From Bacteroidota bacterium (lineage in GTDB: Bacteria > Bacteroidota > Bacteroidia > Bacteroidales > VadinHA17), in the NCBI GenBank assembly GCA_006227095.1, contig SBFZ01000084.1, positions 1 through 13,726 on the forward strand: a stretch of 13,726 bases of DNA. Reading direction: 5' to 3'. Shown piece by piece: positions 1 to 7,630 of this stretch (the stretch's first letter is position 1; each line of letters opens with the position of its first letter). The notes beneath the pieces are model-generated. The model saw only the letters and a list, made by a program, of their open reading frames with translations. It ran no database searches and was not told where the DNA came from. The translations under genes were made by a program, and so were the position numbers.

Positions 1-2
1 AT

Positions 3-452
3 AAGAGCATACGTGATTACCTCAGGCTGAGGAAGGAGGAGGACATTTCAGTTGCCGCCGGTGCGGCTGAGGCTTTGCTGAAAGCAGGCAGCAGCATCAC
101 TGTCACTGCCGGCGGGTACAGCATGTGGCCTGCAATAAGACCGGGTGACATGGTGGTTATCGGCCCTTGCGGCGAAGAGGCTGCGGCGGCGGGGCAGATC
201 GTTGCGTTGCGGCGCGACGGCGGCTTCGTATTGCACAGGGTGACACGTGTGATGACGGTTTCCGGCCGTAAGCTGATTGTCACCTGCGGTGACGCCGCCG
301 TGCGCGCCGATGAACCTGCCGGCCCGGAGACAGTGGCCGGAATGGTTATCTCACTGACACGCCGGGGCCGGCAGTTTCCCCCGCCCCGCCGCCGCATGCC
401 ACGATGGGTCAACCGGATGACAGCTCTGGTTGCCGGATGGCTCAGAGGGTAA
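3..452 (+). CDS. S24/S26 family (signal-peptidase-like) protein, 5' end outside window
   Basis: The reading frame is open from position 3 with no start that must be the true one, so the gene begins before the window; 149 residues are visible. A TTG at 75 is the first alternative start but cuts into the fold, so I treat the CDS as partial. The sequence GYSMWPAIRPGDMVVIG (Ser codon 120-122) matches the catalytic Ser box of S24/S26 peptidases. A LHRV box follows 38 residues later (His codon 234-236), then CGDAAVRADEP with Asp codons at 291 and 309. Ser plus HR plus a late GD...D is the pattern of Sec11/SipW-type signal peptidases, which use Ser-His rather than the Ser-Lys dyad of standard LepB. 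The end is arginine- and proline-rich with one short hydrophobic stretch (MTALVAGWLRG); I see no clear N-terminal anchor in the visible part. The substrate is unknown. The family call is good; actual peptidase activity is inference. Confidence 0.75.
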   Translation, partial: KSIRDYLRLRKEEDISVAAGAAEALLKAGSSITVTAGGYSMWPAIRPGDMVVIGPCGEEAAAAGQIVALRRDGGFVLHRVTRVMTVSGRKLIVTCGDAAVRADEPAGPETVAGMVISLTRRGRQFPPPRRRMPRWVNRMTALVAGWLRG

Positions 453-471
453 CCACACAGTTTCAATTCTT

Positions 472-491
472 AATTGCCTGCGGCAATTTTT
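472..491 (+). terminator. Intrinsic terminator after the S24/S26 gene
   Basis: A perfect inverted repeat AATTGCC (472-478) / GGCAATT (482-488) with the 3-nt loop TGC runs into five T residues (487-491). It lies 20 bp after the stop codon at 450-452 and before the metH promoter candidate, so it would separate the two transcription units. The stem is short and AT-rich at its base, hence moderate confidence. Confidence 0.6.
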
Positions 492-494
492 ACT

Positions 495-522
495 ATTGCC
501 TACTGCCTACTGCCTCTTGCCT
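495..522 (+). repeat. Tandem heptamer repeat, four units
   Basis: Four consecutive 7-bp units ATTGCCT, ACTGCCT, ACTGCCT and CTTGCCT follow the consensus NNTGCCT. The same family recurs on the minus strand at 6592-6605 and, in derived form, at 6681-6750. It lies between the terminator and the metH promoter candidate. Confidence 0.85.
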
Positions 523-530
523 TGTACGAT

Positions 531-561
531 TTTCATTTATCGCAGCTTTAAGGTACTTTTG
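531..561 (+). promoter_or_regulatory. Candidate metH promoter (Bacteroidota type)
   Basis: TACTTTTG at 554-561 fits the Bacteroidota -7 consensus TAnnTTTG exactly. TTTC at 531-534, 19 bp upstream, is a one-mismatch version of the -33 TTTG box. A transcript from here would start around 565-568, giving a leader of only 10-20 nt before metH. That leaves no room for a cobalamin or SAM riboswitch. Confidence 0.55.
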
Positions 562-584
562 CTGAACTAAAAAAATGCCAGACA

Positions 585-3500
585 TTGAAAAGATCAGTCC
601 GTGAGGCTTTAAAAGAAAGGATACTGGTCCTTGACGGCGCCATGGGTACCATGATACAGCGCCACAGGCTTACAGAGGAGCAGTATCGTGGCTCACAGTA
701 TGCCAGCCACCCGCAGTCGCTCAAGGGCAACAACGACCTGCTGTCGCTGACGCAGCCCGCCATCATCAGGGAGATACACCTTGATTACCTTAAGGCAGGT
801 GCAGACATCATCAGCACCAACACCTTCAACGCCAACAGGATATCGATGGCCGACTACGGCATGGAGTCGCTGGTCTACGAAATGAATGTGGCAGCAGCAA
901 GGCTGGCGCAGGAGGCAGTGGAGCAGTTTCGCACCGAAACCGGCCGCGAGGCCTGGGTTGCCGGCTCAGTCGGCCCCACCAACCGCACCGCATCCATGTC
1001 ACCCGATGTGAATGACCCCGGCGCCCGGACCGTTACCTTCAGCGACCTGGCAGAAGCCTATGGTGAGCAGGTACGGGGACTGATCGACGGCGGCGCAGAT
1101 ATCATACTTGTGGAAACCGTGTTTGACGGTCTCAATGCCAAGGCGGCACTCTTCGCCATAAGCGGAGTGTTTGAGGAGAAGGGAACTGAACTCCCCGTCA
1201 TGGTCTCAGGCACCATCACCGACGCCAGCGGACGTACGCTTACAGGCCAGACCCTGGAGGCCTTCCTCATAACGATGTCACATTACCCGCTGCTGAGCAT
1301 AGGACTGAACTGTGCCCTCGGGGCTGAGCAGCTCAGGCCGTTCATCGAGGAGTTGTCGGCCAAGGCGCCATTCTTCGTATCTGCACACCCCAACGCAGGA
1401 CTGCCCAACCAGTTCGCGGAGTACGACCAGTCGCCCGGCTATATGGGCAACATCATACAAACATTTATCCAGAATGGCTGGGTCAACATCATCGGCGGCT
1501 GTTGCGGCACCACTCCTGACCATATAAGAGTGATTTCCTCAATGGCTGACGGACAGAGACCGCGAACGGTACCTGAGAAGAAGCATATAACCGCCCTTGC
1601 AGGCCTTGAGCCGCTGGTGATCAGGCCTGACAGTAACTTTGTCAATATTGGCGAGCGTACCAATGTGGCAGGTTCATTGAAGTTCGCAAGACTGATACGC
1701 GAAGGGAATTTTGCAGCTGCGCTGGATGTGGCCCGTGACCAGGTGGACGGGGGAGCCCAGGTGATAGACATATGCATGGATGACGCCATGATTGACGGTG
1801 CAGCAGCCATGCAGCGGTTCATCAACATTCTGATGAGCGAGCCTGACATTGCGAAGTTGCCTATCATGGTTGACTCCTCGAAGTGGGAGGTTCTGGAGGC
1901 CGGTTTGCAGTGTATCCAGGGTAAACCGGTGGTCAACTCCATCAGCCTCAAGGAGGGCGAGGAGGATTTCCTGAAGAAGGCACGGCTGGTGAGGCGTTAT
2001 GGTGCTGCGGCGGTGGTCATGCTCTTTGACGAGCGCGGTCAGGCCGATACATTTGCAAGAAGAAAAGAGGTGGCTGACAGATCATACAGGCTGCTGACGG
2101 AAGAGGCTGGCTTCCCCCCTGAGGATATCTTCATTGACCCGAACATACTGGCCATTGCCACAGGCATAGAGGAACACAACAACTACGCGGTAGATTACAT
2201 AAAATGCACTGAATACATAAAGGCAAACCTTCCATATGCCAGGGTCAGCGGAGGTGTGAGCAATCTCTCATTCTCTTTCCGCGGCAATGACCCGGTCAGG
2301 GAAGCCATGCATGCAGTTTTCCTTTATCATGCCATCAGTGCCGGAATGGATATGGGAATAGTCAATCCCGGCCTGATGAAGGTTTATACCTCAATTGAGC
2401 CGGAGCTGCTGCAACTTACAGAGGATGTGGTTCTCAACCGGAGGAAGGATGCCACTGACAGGCTCCTGCAGTTCGCCTCTACGATGAAGGGGGCGAAGCA
2501 GGAGGAGGGGACAAAGCACCTCGAATGGCGCGACGGTGATGTGGTGAGCCGCATAAAGCATGCCCTTGTCAACGGCATTGACACATACATCGAGGATGAT
2601 GTGGAGGAGGCGAGGCCGCTCTATGACAGGGCCCTGAGAGTCATCGAAGGACCGCTGATGGATGGCATGAATGAGGTTGGCGACCTCTTCGGCTCCGGCC
2701 GCATGTTCCTTCCCCAGGTGGTGAAGAGTGCCAGGGTGATGAAGAAGGCTGTGGCACGACTTACACCGCACATTGAGGCTGAGATGAAGATCGGGGAAGC
2801 ATCCTCAGCCGGAAAGGTGCTGCTTGCAACCGTCAAGGGCGATGTTCATGACATCGGAAAAAACATTGTGGGGGTAATCCTCTCCTGCAACAACTATGAG
2901 GTTATAGACCTCGGGGTGATGGTTCCTGCGGAAAAGATCCTGGATACGGCAGAAAAAGAGAAAGTTGACTTCATTGGTGTATCAGGGCTGATCACCCCGT
3001 CGCTCGAGGAGATGGTGCATATAGCATCGCTGATGGAGGAGAGGGGGATGAAGATCCCGCTGCTGATTGGCGGGGCAACCACTTCGGAGATACATACTGC
3101 TGTTAAGATTGCACCTGTTTATTCATACAACACGGTTTATGTAAAGGATGCCTCGCGGGCTGTTCCCGTGATGTCGGGCCTGGTGGCTCCTGACGGCCAG
3201 CTTGCCGGATCAGTCAGGGAGAAGTATGAAAAACTTCGCCGTGACCATGAGGCTTCAAGGAGGGAAAAAAGGCTTGTTTCGCTGGGCGAGGCAAGGGCCA
3301 ACGGGATTAAGACGCTTCAGCCGATGCCTGCCCCGGTGATGCCGGGAGTAATAAATTCCGGCCCGGTAAGCCTGCGGACGCTGGCTGAGTATATAGACTG
3401 GACCTTCTTCTTCTTCGCGTGGAAGATAAATGGCCGTTATCCTGAGATATTCAGTGATCCTGTTAAGGGCGCTGAGGCGAAGAAGCTTTATGATGATGCA

Positions 3501-4217
3501 CTGGCGATGATTGAAAGAATCATCAGTGAGGAGCTGATGGTGGCTGAAGCCCTTTCGGGAATCTTCCCGGCAGAGCGGCATGGCGATGACGTGAGACTTA
3601 TTACCGGCACTGACACAGGTACCTCCACCGGCGAAGCCTGGCTCCGGTTCCTCCGCAACCAGGAGGAGAAGGAGGCGGGGCACCATAACCTCTGCCTGTC
3701 TGATTTCGTGGCAGAGAAGGATGATCACGCCGGCCTCTTCGTGGTGACGGTGAAGACTGTTGATCCGTTACCGGCAGATATAGCAGGAGACGATTACAGC
3801 ACCATAATGCTGAGGATACTGGCTGACCGCTTCGCCGAGGCTGCGGCAGAATGGCTGCACCATGAGATACGGGTGAAGCACTGGGGCTATGCTGCTGATG
3901 AGAAGCTGACGATGACTGAAATTCTGAAAGTGAAATACCAGGGTATCAGGCCTGCACCAGGCTATCCTGCCTGTCCTGACCACACCGGCAAGAAGGATAT
4001 ATTTGACCTTCTGAAGGCCCCGGAGACGATTGGCGTCACGCTGACAGAGAGTTTTGTTATGGTGCCCGTTTCTTCGGTTTGCGGTTATATATTTGCATCG
4101 CCTGGCTCATCTTATTTCAACGTGGGAACGATAGGGAGGGATCAGCTTGAGGATTATGCCGCCAGGTGCGGTATCACCGTTGAGGAGGCAGCAAGATGGC
4201 TGGCCCCCAATCTTTAG
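585..4217 (+). CDS. metH: Cobalamin-dependent methionine synthase, full length
   Basis: MetH transfers the methyl group of 5-methyl-tetrahydrofolate to homocysteine through cobalamin, in the cytosol. All modules are present in 1210 residues (E. coli has 1227). The homocysteine domain comes first, with zinc cysteines C243 in LNCALG and C306/C307 in GGCCGTTP. The pterin domain starts near [11 protein letters not shown] (about 355-640), followed by the cap domain. The B12 domain has DVHDIG, with H755 as the lower cobalt ligand. The reactivation domain has [13 protein letters not shown], with R1122 at the SAM site. Every hallmark residue I checked is present. The start is uncertain: TTG at 585 is the only plausible start in this frame before the conserved [10 protein letters not shown] block. 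An ATG at 575 is in another frame and stops after 9 codons, so a small indel is an alternative. metF follows after 6 bp, which suggests one transcript. Confidence 0.97.
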   Translation: MKRSVREALKERILVLDGAMGTMIQRHRLTEEQYRGSQYASHPQSLKGNNDLLSLTQPAIIREIHLDYLKAGADIISTNTFNANRISMADYGMESLVYEMNVAAARLAQEAVEQFRTETGREAWVAGSVGPTNRTASMSPDVNDPGARTVTFSDLAEAYGEQVRGLIDGGADIILVETVFDGLNAKAALFAISGVFEEKGTELPVMVSGTITDASGRTLTGQTLEAFLITMSHYPLLSIGLNCALGAEQLRPFIEELSAKAPFFVSAHPNAGLPNQFAEYDQSPGYMGNIIQTFIQNGWVNIIGGCCGTTPDHIRVISSMADGQRPRTVPEKKHITALAGLEPLVIRPDSNFVNIGERTNVAGSLKFARLIREGNFAAALDVARDQVDGGAQVIDICMDDAMIDGAAAMQRFINILMSEPDIAKLPIMVDSSKWEVLEAGLQCIQGKPVVNSISLKEGEEDFLKKARLVRRYGAAAVVMLFDERGQADTFARRKEVADRSYRLLTEEAGFPPEDIFIDPNILAIATGIEEHNNYAVDYIKCTEYIKANLPYARVSGGVSNLSFSFRGNDPVREAMHAVFLYHAISAGMDMGIVNPGLMKVYTSIEPELLQLTEDVVLNRRKDATDRLLQFASTMKGAKQEEGTKHLEWRDGDVVSRIKHALVNGIDTYIEDDVEEARPLYDRALRVIEGPLMDGMNEVGDLFGSGRMFLPQVVKSARVMKKAVARLTPHIEAEMKIGEASSAGKVLLATVKGDVHDIGKNIVGVILSCNNYEVIDLGVMVPAEKILDTAEKEKVDFIGVSGLITPSLEEMVHIASLMEERGMKIPLLIGGATTSEIHTAVKIAPVYSYNTVYVKDASRAVPVMSGLVAPDGQLAGSVREKYEKLRRDHEASRREKRLVSLGEARANGIKTLQPMPAPVMPGVINSGPVSLRTLAEYIDWTFFFFAWKINGRYPEIFSDPVKGAEAKKLYDDALAMIERIISEELMVAEALSGIFPAERHGDDVRLITGTDTGTSTGEAWLRFLRNQEEKEAGHHNLCLSDFVAEKDDHAGLFVVTVKTVDPLPADIAGDDYSTIMLRILADRFAEAAAEWLHHEIRVKHWGYAADEKLTMTEILKVKYQGIRPAPGYPACPDHTGKKDIFDLLKAPETIGVTLTESFVMVPVSSVCGYIFASPGSSYFNVGTIGRDQLEDYAARCGITVEEAARWLAPNL

Positions 4218-4223
4218 ATTTTA

Positions 4224-5189
4224 ATGATGGAACGAACGACAGTAATAGATCTGATAAACAACTCTAAGAGGCCGCTTTTCACCTTTGAACTGCTTCCGCC
4301 CCTGAAAGGACACAGCATTGAGCGCATATACAAGACTATTGAGTCACTGCTTGAATATGAGCCTTCATATATCAATTTCACCTCGCACCGGAATGAGGAG
4401 GTCTTGACAGAGAGGCCTGACGGTCTGCTTGAGAGGAGGGTCACCCGCAAGCGTCCGGGGACCATCGCCCTGGCTGCCGCGGTGAAGTACAAGTACAACG
4501 TGAACGTTGTGCCGCATATACTATGTGGCGGATTCACGAAGGAGGAGACTGAGAACGCGCTTATAGAGATGAATTTCCTGGGCATAAATGATGTCCTGGC
4601 ACTCCGGGGTGATCCGCCCCGCGGCAGCCGTGTCTTCCTTCCCAATCCCGGAGGCCATCGCAACACCAATGAGCTGGTGCAGCAGATAGCTGACATGAAC
4701 CGTGGTCACTACCTCGATCCTGATCTGAAGAACAGTGCTGCAACCTCATTCTGCATCGGTGTTGCCGCCTACCCGGAGAAGCACTTCGAGGCTCCCAATC
4801 TCAAGAGCGACATGGTCAACCTGAAGCGCAAGGTGGATGCCGGTGCCTGTTACATTGTAACACAGATGTTTTTTGATAACCGGAAGTTTTTTGAATTCCG
4901 TGATGCCATCAGGGCTATGGGGATCACTGTTCCGCTGATACCAGGCATCAAGCCGGTCTCGGCCATGAGTGATGTGAACCTCCTGCCTCAGACATTCCAT
5001 ATTGACATGCCGGAGGAACTGGTGCATGAGTTGTCAAAGTGCCGAAGCGATGAAGAGGCCAGGGAAGTTGGTATAGAGTGGACTACGGAACAGAGTCGTG
5101 ACCTCCTTAAAAACGAAGTGCCGGGGATACATTACTATACCCTCGGCAGATCGGATAATATTGCACGTATTGTTAAGGGCTCGTTCTAG
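4224..5189 (+). CDS. metF: 5,10-methylenetetrahydrofolate reductase
   Basis: MetF is a TIM-barrel flavoprotein that reduces 5,10-methylene-THF to 5-methyl-THF, the methyl donor used by the MetH encoded just upstream. The protein has 321 residues (E. coli 296). Visible family markers are the catalytic Glu in FTFELLPP (E22), the FAD-side loop ALRGDPP (D130), TQMFFDN (Q214) and the C-terminal HYYTLGR. Two adjacent ATG codons at 4224 and 4227 both fit; the first is used here, and there is no Shine-Dalgarno site, as is usual for this phylum. The stop codon TAG (5187-5189) overlaps the stop codon of convergent metK within one CTAG palindrome. No terminator hairpin separates the two genes. Identification is secure. 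Confidence 0.96.
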   Translation: MMERTTVIDLINNSKRPLFTFELLPPLKGHSIERIYKTIESLLEYEPSYINFTSHRNEEVLTERPDGLLERRVTRKRPGTIALAAAVKYKYNVNVVPHILCGGFTKEETENALIEMNFLGINDVLALRGDPPRGSRVFLPNPGGHRNTNELVQQIADMNRGHYLDPDLKNSAATSFCIGVAAYPEKHFEAPNLKSDMVNLKRKVDAGACYIVTQMFFDNRKFFEFRDAIRAMGITVPLIPGIKPVSAMSDVNLLPQTFHIDMPEELVHELSKCRSDEEAREVGIEWTTEQSRDLLKNEVPGIHYYTLGRSDNIARIVKGSF

Positions 5190-6445
5190 AGACCGAAAGC
5201 CTTTTTTACAGCATTAACCTTGTTCAGCTCCTCCCACTTGAATAGCTGTACAGCGACCTTCTTATCGGGCTTGCCGTTGAATGACCTGAAGCTTTTCTCA
5301 ATGGTGCGCGGCTCGCGTCCCATATGCCCGTATGCTGCGGTCTCGCTGTATATGGGTTTGCGCAGGCCGTATTCCTTCTCTATCATTGCAGGGCGGAGAT
5401 CAAACATCTTTTGGATGATCTTTGCGATCTCACCGTCGCTCTGCTTCACCTTCGAGGTGCCGAATGTGTTCACGAAGATGCCCACCGGTTCTGCCACGCC
5501 GATGGCGTAAGAGACCTGTACCAGCATCTCGCGTGCCACACCGGCAGCAACCATGTTCTTGGCTATATGACGTGCTGCATAGGCTGCCGAGCGGTCAACC
5601 TTCGAGGGGTCCTTGCCTGAGAAGGCGCCACCACCATGGGCACCGCGGCCACCGTAAGTGTCAACTATGATCTTGCGTCCCGTCAGGCCGCTGTCGCCAT
5701 GAGGACCGCCAATAACGAACTTCCCGGTAGGATTGACATGGTATTTGATCTTTCCGTCAAAGAGCTTCTGTACGTCTGCACCAAATTTTGACTTTACCCT
5801 GGGAACAAGAATACTTATTACATCCTTTTTAATGGTCTCAAGCATCTTCTTTTCGTCCTTGCTGAAGTCGTCATGCTGTGTTGATACCACAATTGTATGC
5901 ACCCTCTTCGGTGTACCGTTGTCATTGTATTCAATGGTGACCTGAGACTTTGAGTCGGGCCGGAGATATTTCATCTGTTTCCCTTCGCGGCGGATCTCTG
6001 CGAGCTGGTATACAAGCTCATGTGCGATATCGAGTGAGAGGGGGAGATAGTTTTCGGTTTCGTCAACGGCATAGCCGAACATCATACCCTGGTCGCCTGC
6101 GCCCTGTTCCTCTTTCTTTTTCCGTTCAACGCCCATTGAGATATCAGGTGACTGCTCATGAATGGCCGAGAAGATACCGCATGAGTTGCCGTCGAACATG
6201 TATTCGGCCTTTGTATAGCCGATACGGTTGATGACCTCACGTATTATTGTCTGTACGTCAACGTATGTTTTTGTCTTGACCTCACCTGCAACGACCACCT
6301 GGCCTGTGGTGACGAGGGTTTCGCATGCCACCTTCGAGTCGGGGTCCCATGCCAGGAAGTTATCAAGGAGTGCATCGGAGATCTGGTCGGCAACCTTGTC
6401 AGGGTGCCCTTCAGAAACTGATTCAGAAGTAAATAAATAGCTCAT
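5186..6445 (-). CDS. metK: S-adenosylmethionine synthetase
   Basis: MetK makes S-adenosylmethionine from methionine and ATP, releasing phosphate and diphosphate; it works as a cytosolic oligomer. The 419-residue product starts [17 protein letters not shown]. It carries the ATP-site HPDK (14-17), the signature [11 protein letters not shown] (115-125), and the phosphate-binding glycine loop GGGAFSGKD (271-279). It is about 35 residues longer than E. coli MetK, mostly as charged insertions such as VERKKKEEQ and the [10 protein letters not shown] region. From memory this is usual for Bacteroidota. The ATG at 6445 is preceded by an A/T-rich leader without a Shine-Dalgarno site. Its location next to metH and metF, but convergent with them, puts the consumer of methionine beside its makers while keeping a separate promoter. 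Confidence 0.97.
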   Translation of the reverse strand: MSYLFTSESVSEGHPDKVADQISDALLDNFLAWDPDSKVACETLVTTGQVVVAGEVKTKTYVDVQTIIREVINRIGYTKAEYMFDGNSCGIFSAIHEQSPDISMGVERKKKEEQGAGDQGMMFGYAVDETENYLPLSLDIAHELVYQLAEIRREGKQMKYLRPDSKSQVTIEYNDNGTPKRVHTIVVSTQHDDFSKDEKKMLETIKKDVISILVPRVKSKFGADVQKLFDGKIKYHVNPTGKFVIGGPHGDSGLTGRKIIVDTYGGRGAHGGGAFSGKDPSKVDRSAAYAARHIAKNMVAAGVAREMLVQVSYAIGVAEPVGIFVNTFGTSKVKQSDGEIAKIIQKMFDLRPAMIEKEYGLRKPIYSETAAYGHMGREPRTIEKSFRSFNGKPDKKVAVQLFKWEELNKVNAVKKAFGL

Positions 6446-6571
6446 ATGTTAATTTTTTTACGTTTAACAATGGCAGGGACGGATTGTTGGCAAATCAGCG
6501 GTTGGATACCGGTTTAGCATTTTTTTCCGTGGTTGCAATCAGCGCAAATCTGTCCACCTGTCGATTAACGG
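6446..6571 (-). promoter_or_regulatory. metK 5' leader, possibly structured
   Basis: The leader runs about 125 nt from the predicted transcription start near 6571 to the metK AUG. On the minus strand its first bases include GUUAAU (6569-6564). This is perfectly complementary to AUUAAC (6453-6448), which ends two bases before the AUG. An internal hairpin AACAAU (6488-6483) / AUUGUU (6471-6466) has an 11-nt loop. Its 3' arm shares bases with GUUAA (6468-6464), which can instead pair with UUAAC (6452-6448). Three short blocks, AGGUGGA (6559-6553), GCAACC (6536-6531) and UGCUAA (6519-6514), occur in the order of SAM-I core elements, but the GG needed before UGC for the P3 stem is missing. I therefore do not call a known riboswitch. 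Confidence 0.35.
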
Positions 6572-6574
6572 GGG

Positions 6575-6605
6575 CAAAGATAATGGTTTTTAGGCAATAG
6601 GCAAT
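6575..6605 (-). promoter_or_regulatory. metK promoter (Bacteroidota type)
   Basis: On the minus strand TATCTTTG (6582-6575) matches the TAnnTTTG -7 box exactly. ATTG (6605-6602) lies 19 bp upstream as a -33 box (one mismatch to TTTG). That ATTG belongs to a TATTGCC heptamer repeat; a second copy at 6598-6595 would give a 12-bp spacing, which is too short. Confidence 0.65.
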
Positions 6606-6623
6606 AGAGGGGCGAGCGTTAAT

Positions 6624-6644
6624 AATTGACCCGGTGGGTCAATT
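6624..6644. promoter_or_regulatory. Perfect inverted repeat upstream of metK promoter
   Basis: AATTGACCC (6624-6632) and GGGTCAATT (6636-6644) are perfect complements around the 3-bp centre GGT. The repeat lies 19-40 bp upstream of the metK -33 box. It could be a regulator binding site or, read as RNA, a 9-bp hairpin. On the plus strand it is followed by only one extra T and on the minus strand by ATTAACG. That makes it a poor intrinsic terminator in either direction. Confidence 0.5.
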
Positions 6645-6680
6645 TAGCGATGCAGCCAGCTTGCAGAGGGAGGCTTAAAC

Positions 6681-6750
6681 AGTCGGCAGTACCAGTGGGC
6701 AGTTGGCAGTACCAGTGGGCAGTTGGCAGTACCAGTGGGCAGTTGGCAGT
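6681..6750. repeat. 20-bp tandem repeat array, 3.5 copies
   Basis: The unit ACCAGTGGGCAGTTGGCAGT occurs three times without change at 6691-6710, 6711-6730 and 6731-6750. It is preceded by a half copy AGTCGGCAGT (6681-6690). Inside the unit the motif GGCAGT recurs, so the 20-mer looks like an amplified run of 7-7-6 bp subunits related to the heptamers at 495-522 (reverse complement ACTGCC). There are no spacers between copies, so it is not CRISPR. Confidence 0.92.
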
Positions 6751-6873
6751 TATATCCCCCAAAGGCACCCGTCCGGATGAAGTTATAGGCGCAGGGACAG
6801 CAATTAATTCACTTCAGAAAAAATAAACAAGATGTATTAAACATAATGTATAATACAAAATGTTGAATTTTCT

Positions 6874-6893
6874 CCCGGGCAAAGAGGCCTGGG
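6874..6893 (-). terminator. Weak hairpin after the gldA-like gene
   Basis: On the minus strand, CCCAGGC (6893-6887) and GCCCGGG (6880-6874) form a 7-position stem with one A-C mismatch and a 6-nt loop. It starts 6 bp after the stop codon. The sequence after it is AGAAAATT, without a T run, so termination here is only possible. Confidence 0.3.
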
Positions 6894-6899
6894 CAGGGG

Positions 6900-7610
6900 T
6901 TATTTCCCTGTCAGCTGCCGGAATGTTTCCTCGAGGCGGGCGCCGGCGAGGGAGGAGATCTGGTCTATGGGGCCATCGGCAATTATACGGCCGTGGTCAA
7001 GTATTATCACCCTGCTGCAGATGGCTTCAACCTCCTGCATGATATGTGTTGAGAGCATCACCGTCTTTTCTTTTCCGGCTTCTGAGATGAGATTGCGTAT
7101 CTCCACGATCTGGTTCGGATCCAGTCCGGTGGTTGCCTCATCAAGAATCAGAACCTTAGGGTCATGTATCAGAGCCTGTGCAAGACCTACCCGCTGCCTG
7201 TATCCCTTGGAGAGAGCTCCTATCTTCTTACCCTGCTCGGGTGTAAGCCCGGTTCGCTCAATGACTGAGTTTACAGCCTCGCGGCTCCTGCTTCCAAGTC
7301 CGTAAATACCGGCTACGTAGCCGAGATATTCCCTGACAAACATGTCAAGGTAGAGCGGGTTGTTTTCAGGCAGGTAGCCTATCTGCCGCCTCATCTCCCT
7401 TGCTGACGGTCCTGCCTTCAGGCCGCACACAGTCACCTCTCCCGAGTCAGCCGGAAAGAAGCCGGTGATGATCTTCATCATCGTCGACTTGCCGGCACCG
7501 TTGGGACCGATGAACCCGACTATCTCTCCTGACGGTATCGTAAAGGAGACATTGTCAAGGGCCTTCTGCGGACCGTAGAGCTTGGTTACGTTGCTGACAA
7601 CAATGGACAT
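6900..7610 (-). CDS. gldA: GldA-like ABC transporter ATP-binding protein
   Basis: This is a 236-residue cytoplasmic ATPase of an ABC-2-type transporter. Walker A is GPNGAGKST (35-43), the signature is LSKGYRQR (133-140), Walker B is VLILDE (153-158), and the switch histidine is in STHIM (H189). The stretch YLPENNPLYLDMFVREYL (79-96) closely resembles GldA of Bacteroidota. In gliding members of the phylum GldA works with the membrane proteins GldF and GldG. Neither partner is in this window, and the protein is shorter than Flavobacterium GldA (about 300 residues from memory), so a role in gliding is not shown. The start is ATG at 7610 (MSIVVSNVTKLYG); the frame extends upstream but into usp. 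The gap to usp is 20 bp and carries a 7-bp tandem repeat, so the two genes are probably co-transcribed. A general ABC-2 ATPase is the safe reading. Confidence 0.85.
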   Translation of the reverse strand: MSIVVSNVTKLYGPQKALDNVSFTIPSGEIVGFIGPNGAGKSTMMKIITGFFPADSGEVTVCGLKAGPSAREMRRQIGYLPENNPLYLDMFVREYLGYVAGIYGLGSRSREAVNSVIERTGLTPEQGKKIGALSKGYRQRVGLAQALIHDPKVLILDEATTGLDPNQIVEIRNLISEAGKEKTVMLSTHIMQEVEAICSRVIILDHGRIIADGPIDQISSLAGARLEETFRQLTGK

Positions 7611-7612
7611 TT

Positions 7613-7630
7613 GCGATGTGCGATGTGCGA
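7613..7630. repeat. GCGATGT heptamer tandem, 2.6 copies, between usp and gldA
   Basis: GCGATGT (7613-7619), GCGATGT (7620-7626) and GCGA (7627-7630) fill almost the whole 20-bp gap between the usp stop and the gldA-like ATG. Read on the minus strand they form the region just upstream of the gldA-like start codon, leaving no Shine-Dalgarno site. Confidence 0.8.

Larger units (their letters stand above)
6620..6899. other. Gene-free intergenic stretch between the gldA-like gene and the metK control region
   Basis: Apart from the inverted repeat at 6624-6644, the tandem array at 6681-6750 and a weak hairpin at 6874-6893, I see nothing here. Positions 6751-6870 become AT-rich and carry no convincing ORF or RNA. 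The only open frame (6626-6826, +) merely translates the repeats. Confidence 0.6.

Noticed and set aside
17..466. Long minus-strand open frame opposite the S24/S26 gene
   Set aside because: Its translation has no recognisable family, while the plus frame has clear serine and histidine peptidase boxes; it is a high-GC shadow.
453..584. Cobalamin or SAM riboswitch before metH
   Set aside because: The best promoter (554-561) leaves a leader of under 20 nt, and no B12-box or SAM core is seen in the region.
6446..6571. SAM-II riboswitch upstream of metK
   Set aside because: CGCUGAUU and UGCUAAA recall SAM-II, but the 3' strand needed to close the P1 stem (GCGC complement) is missing at the required position.
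6681..6750. Possible CRISPR array
   Set aside because: The 20-bp units are directly adjacent with no unique spacers, and there are no cas genes in the window.
6626..6826. Plus-strand 66-codon open frame
   Set aside because: It only translates the 20-bp tandem repeat (GSWQYQWAVG-like repeats), has no promoter or ribosome site and no family resemblance.
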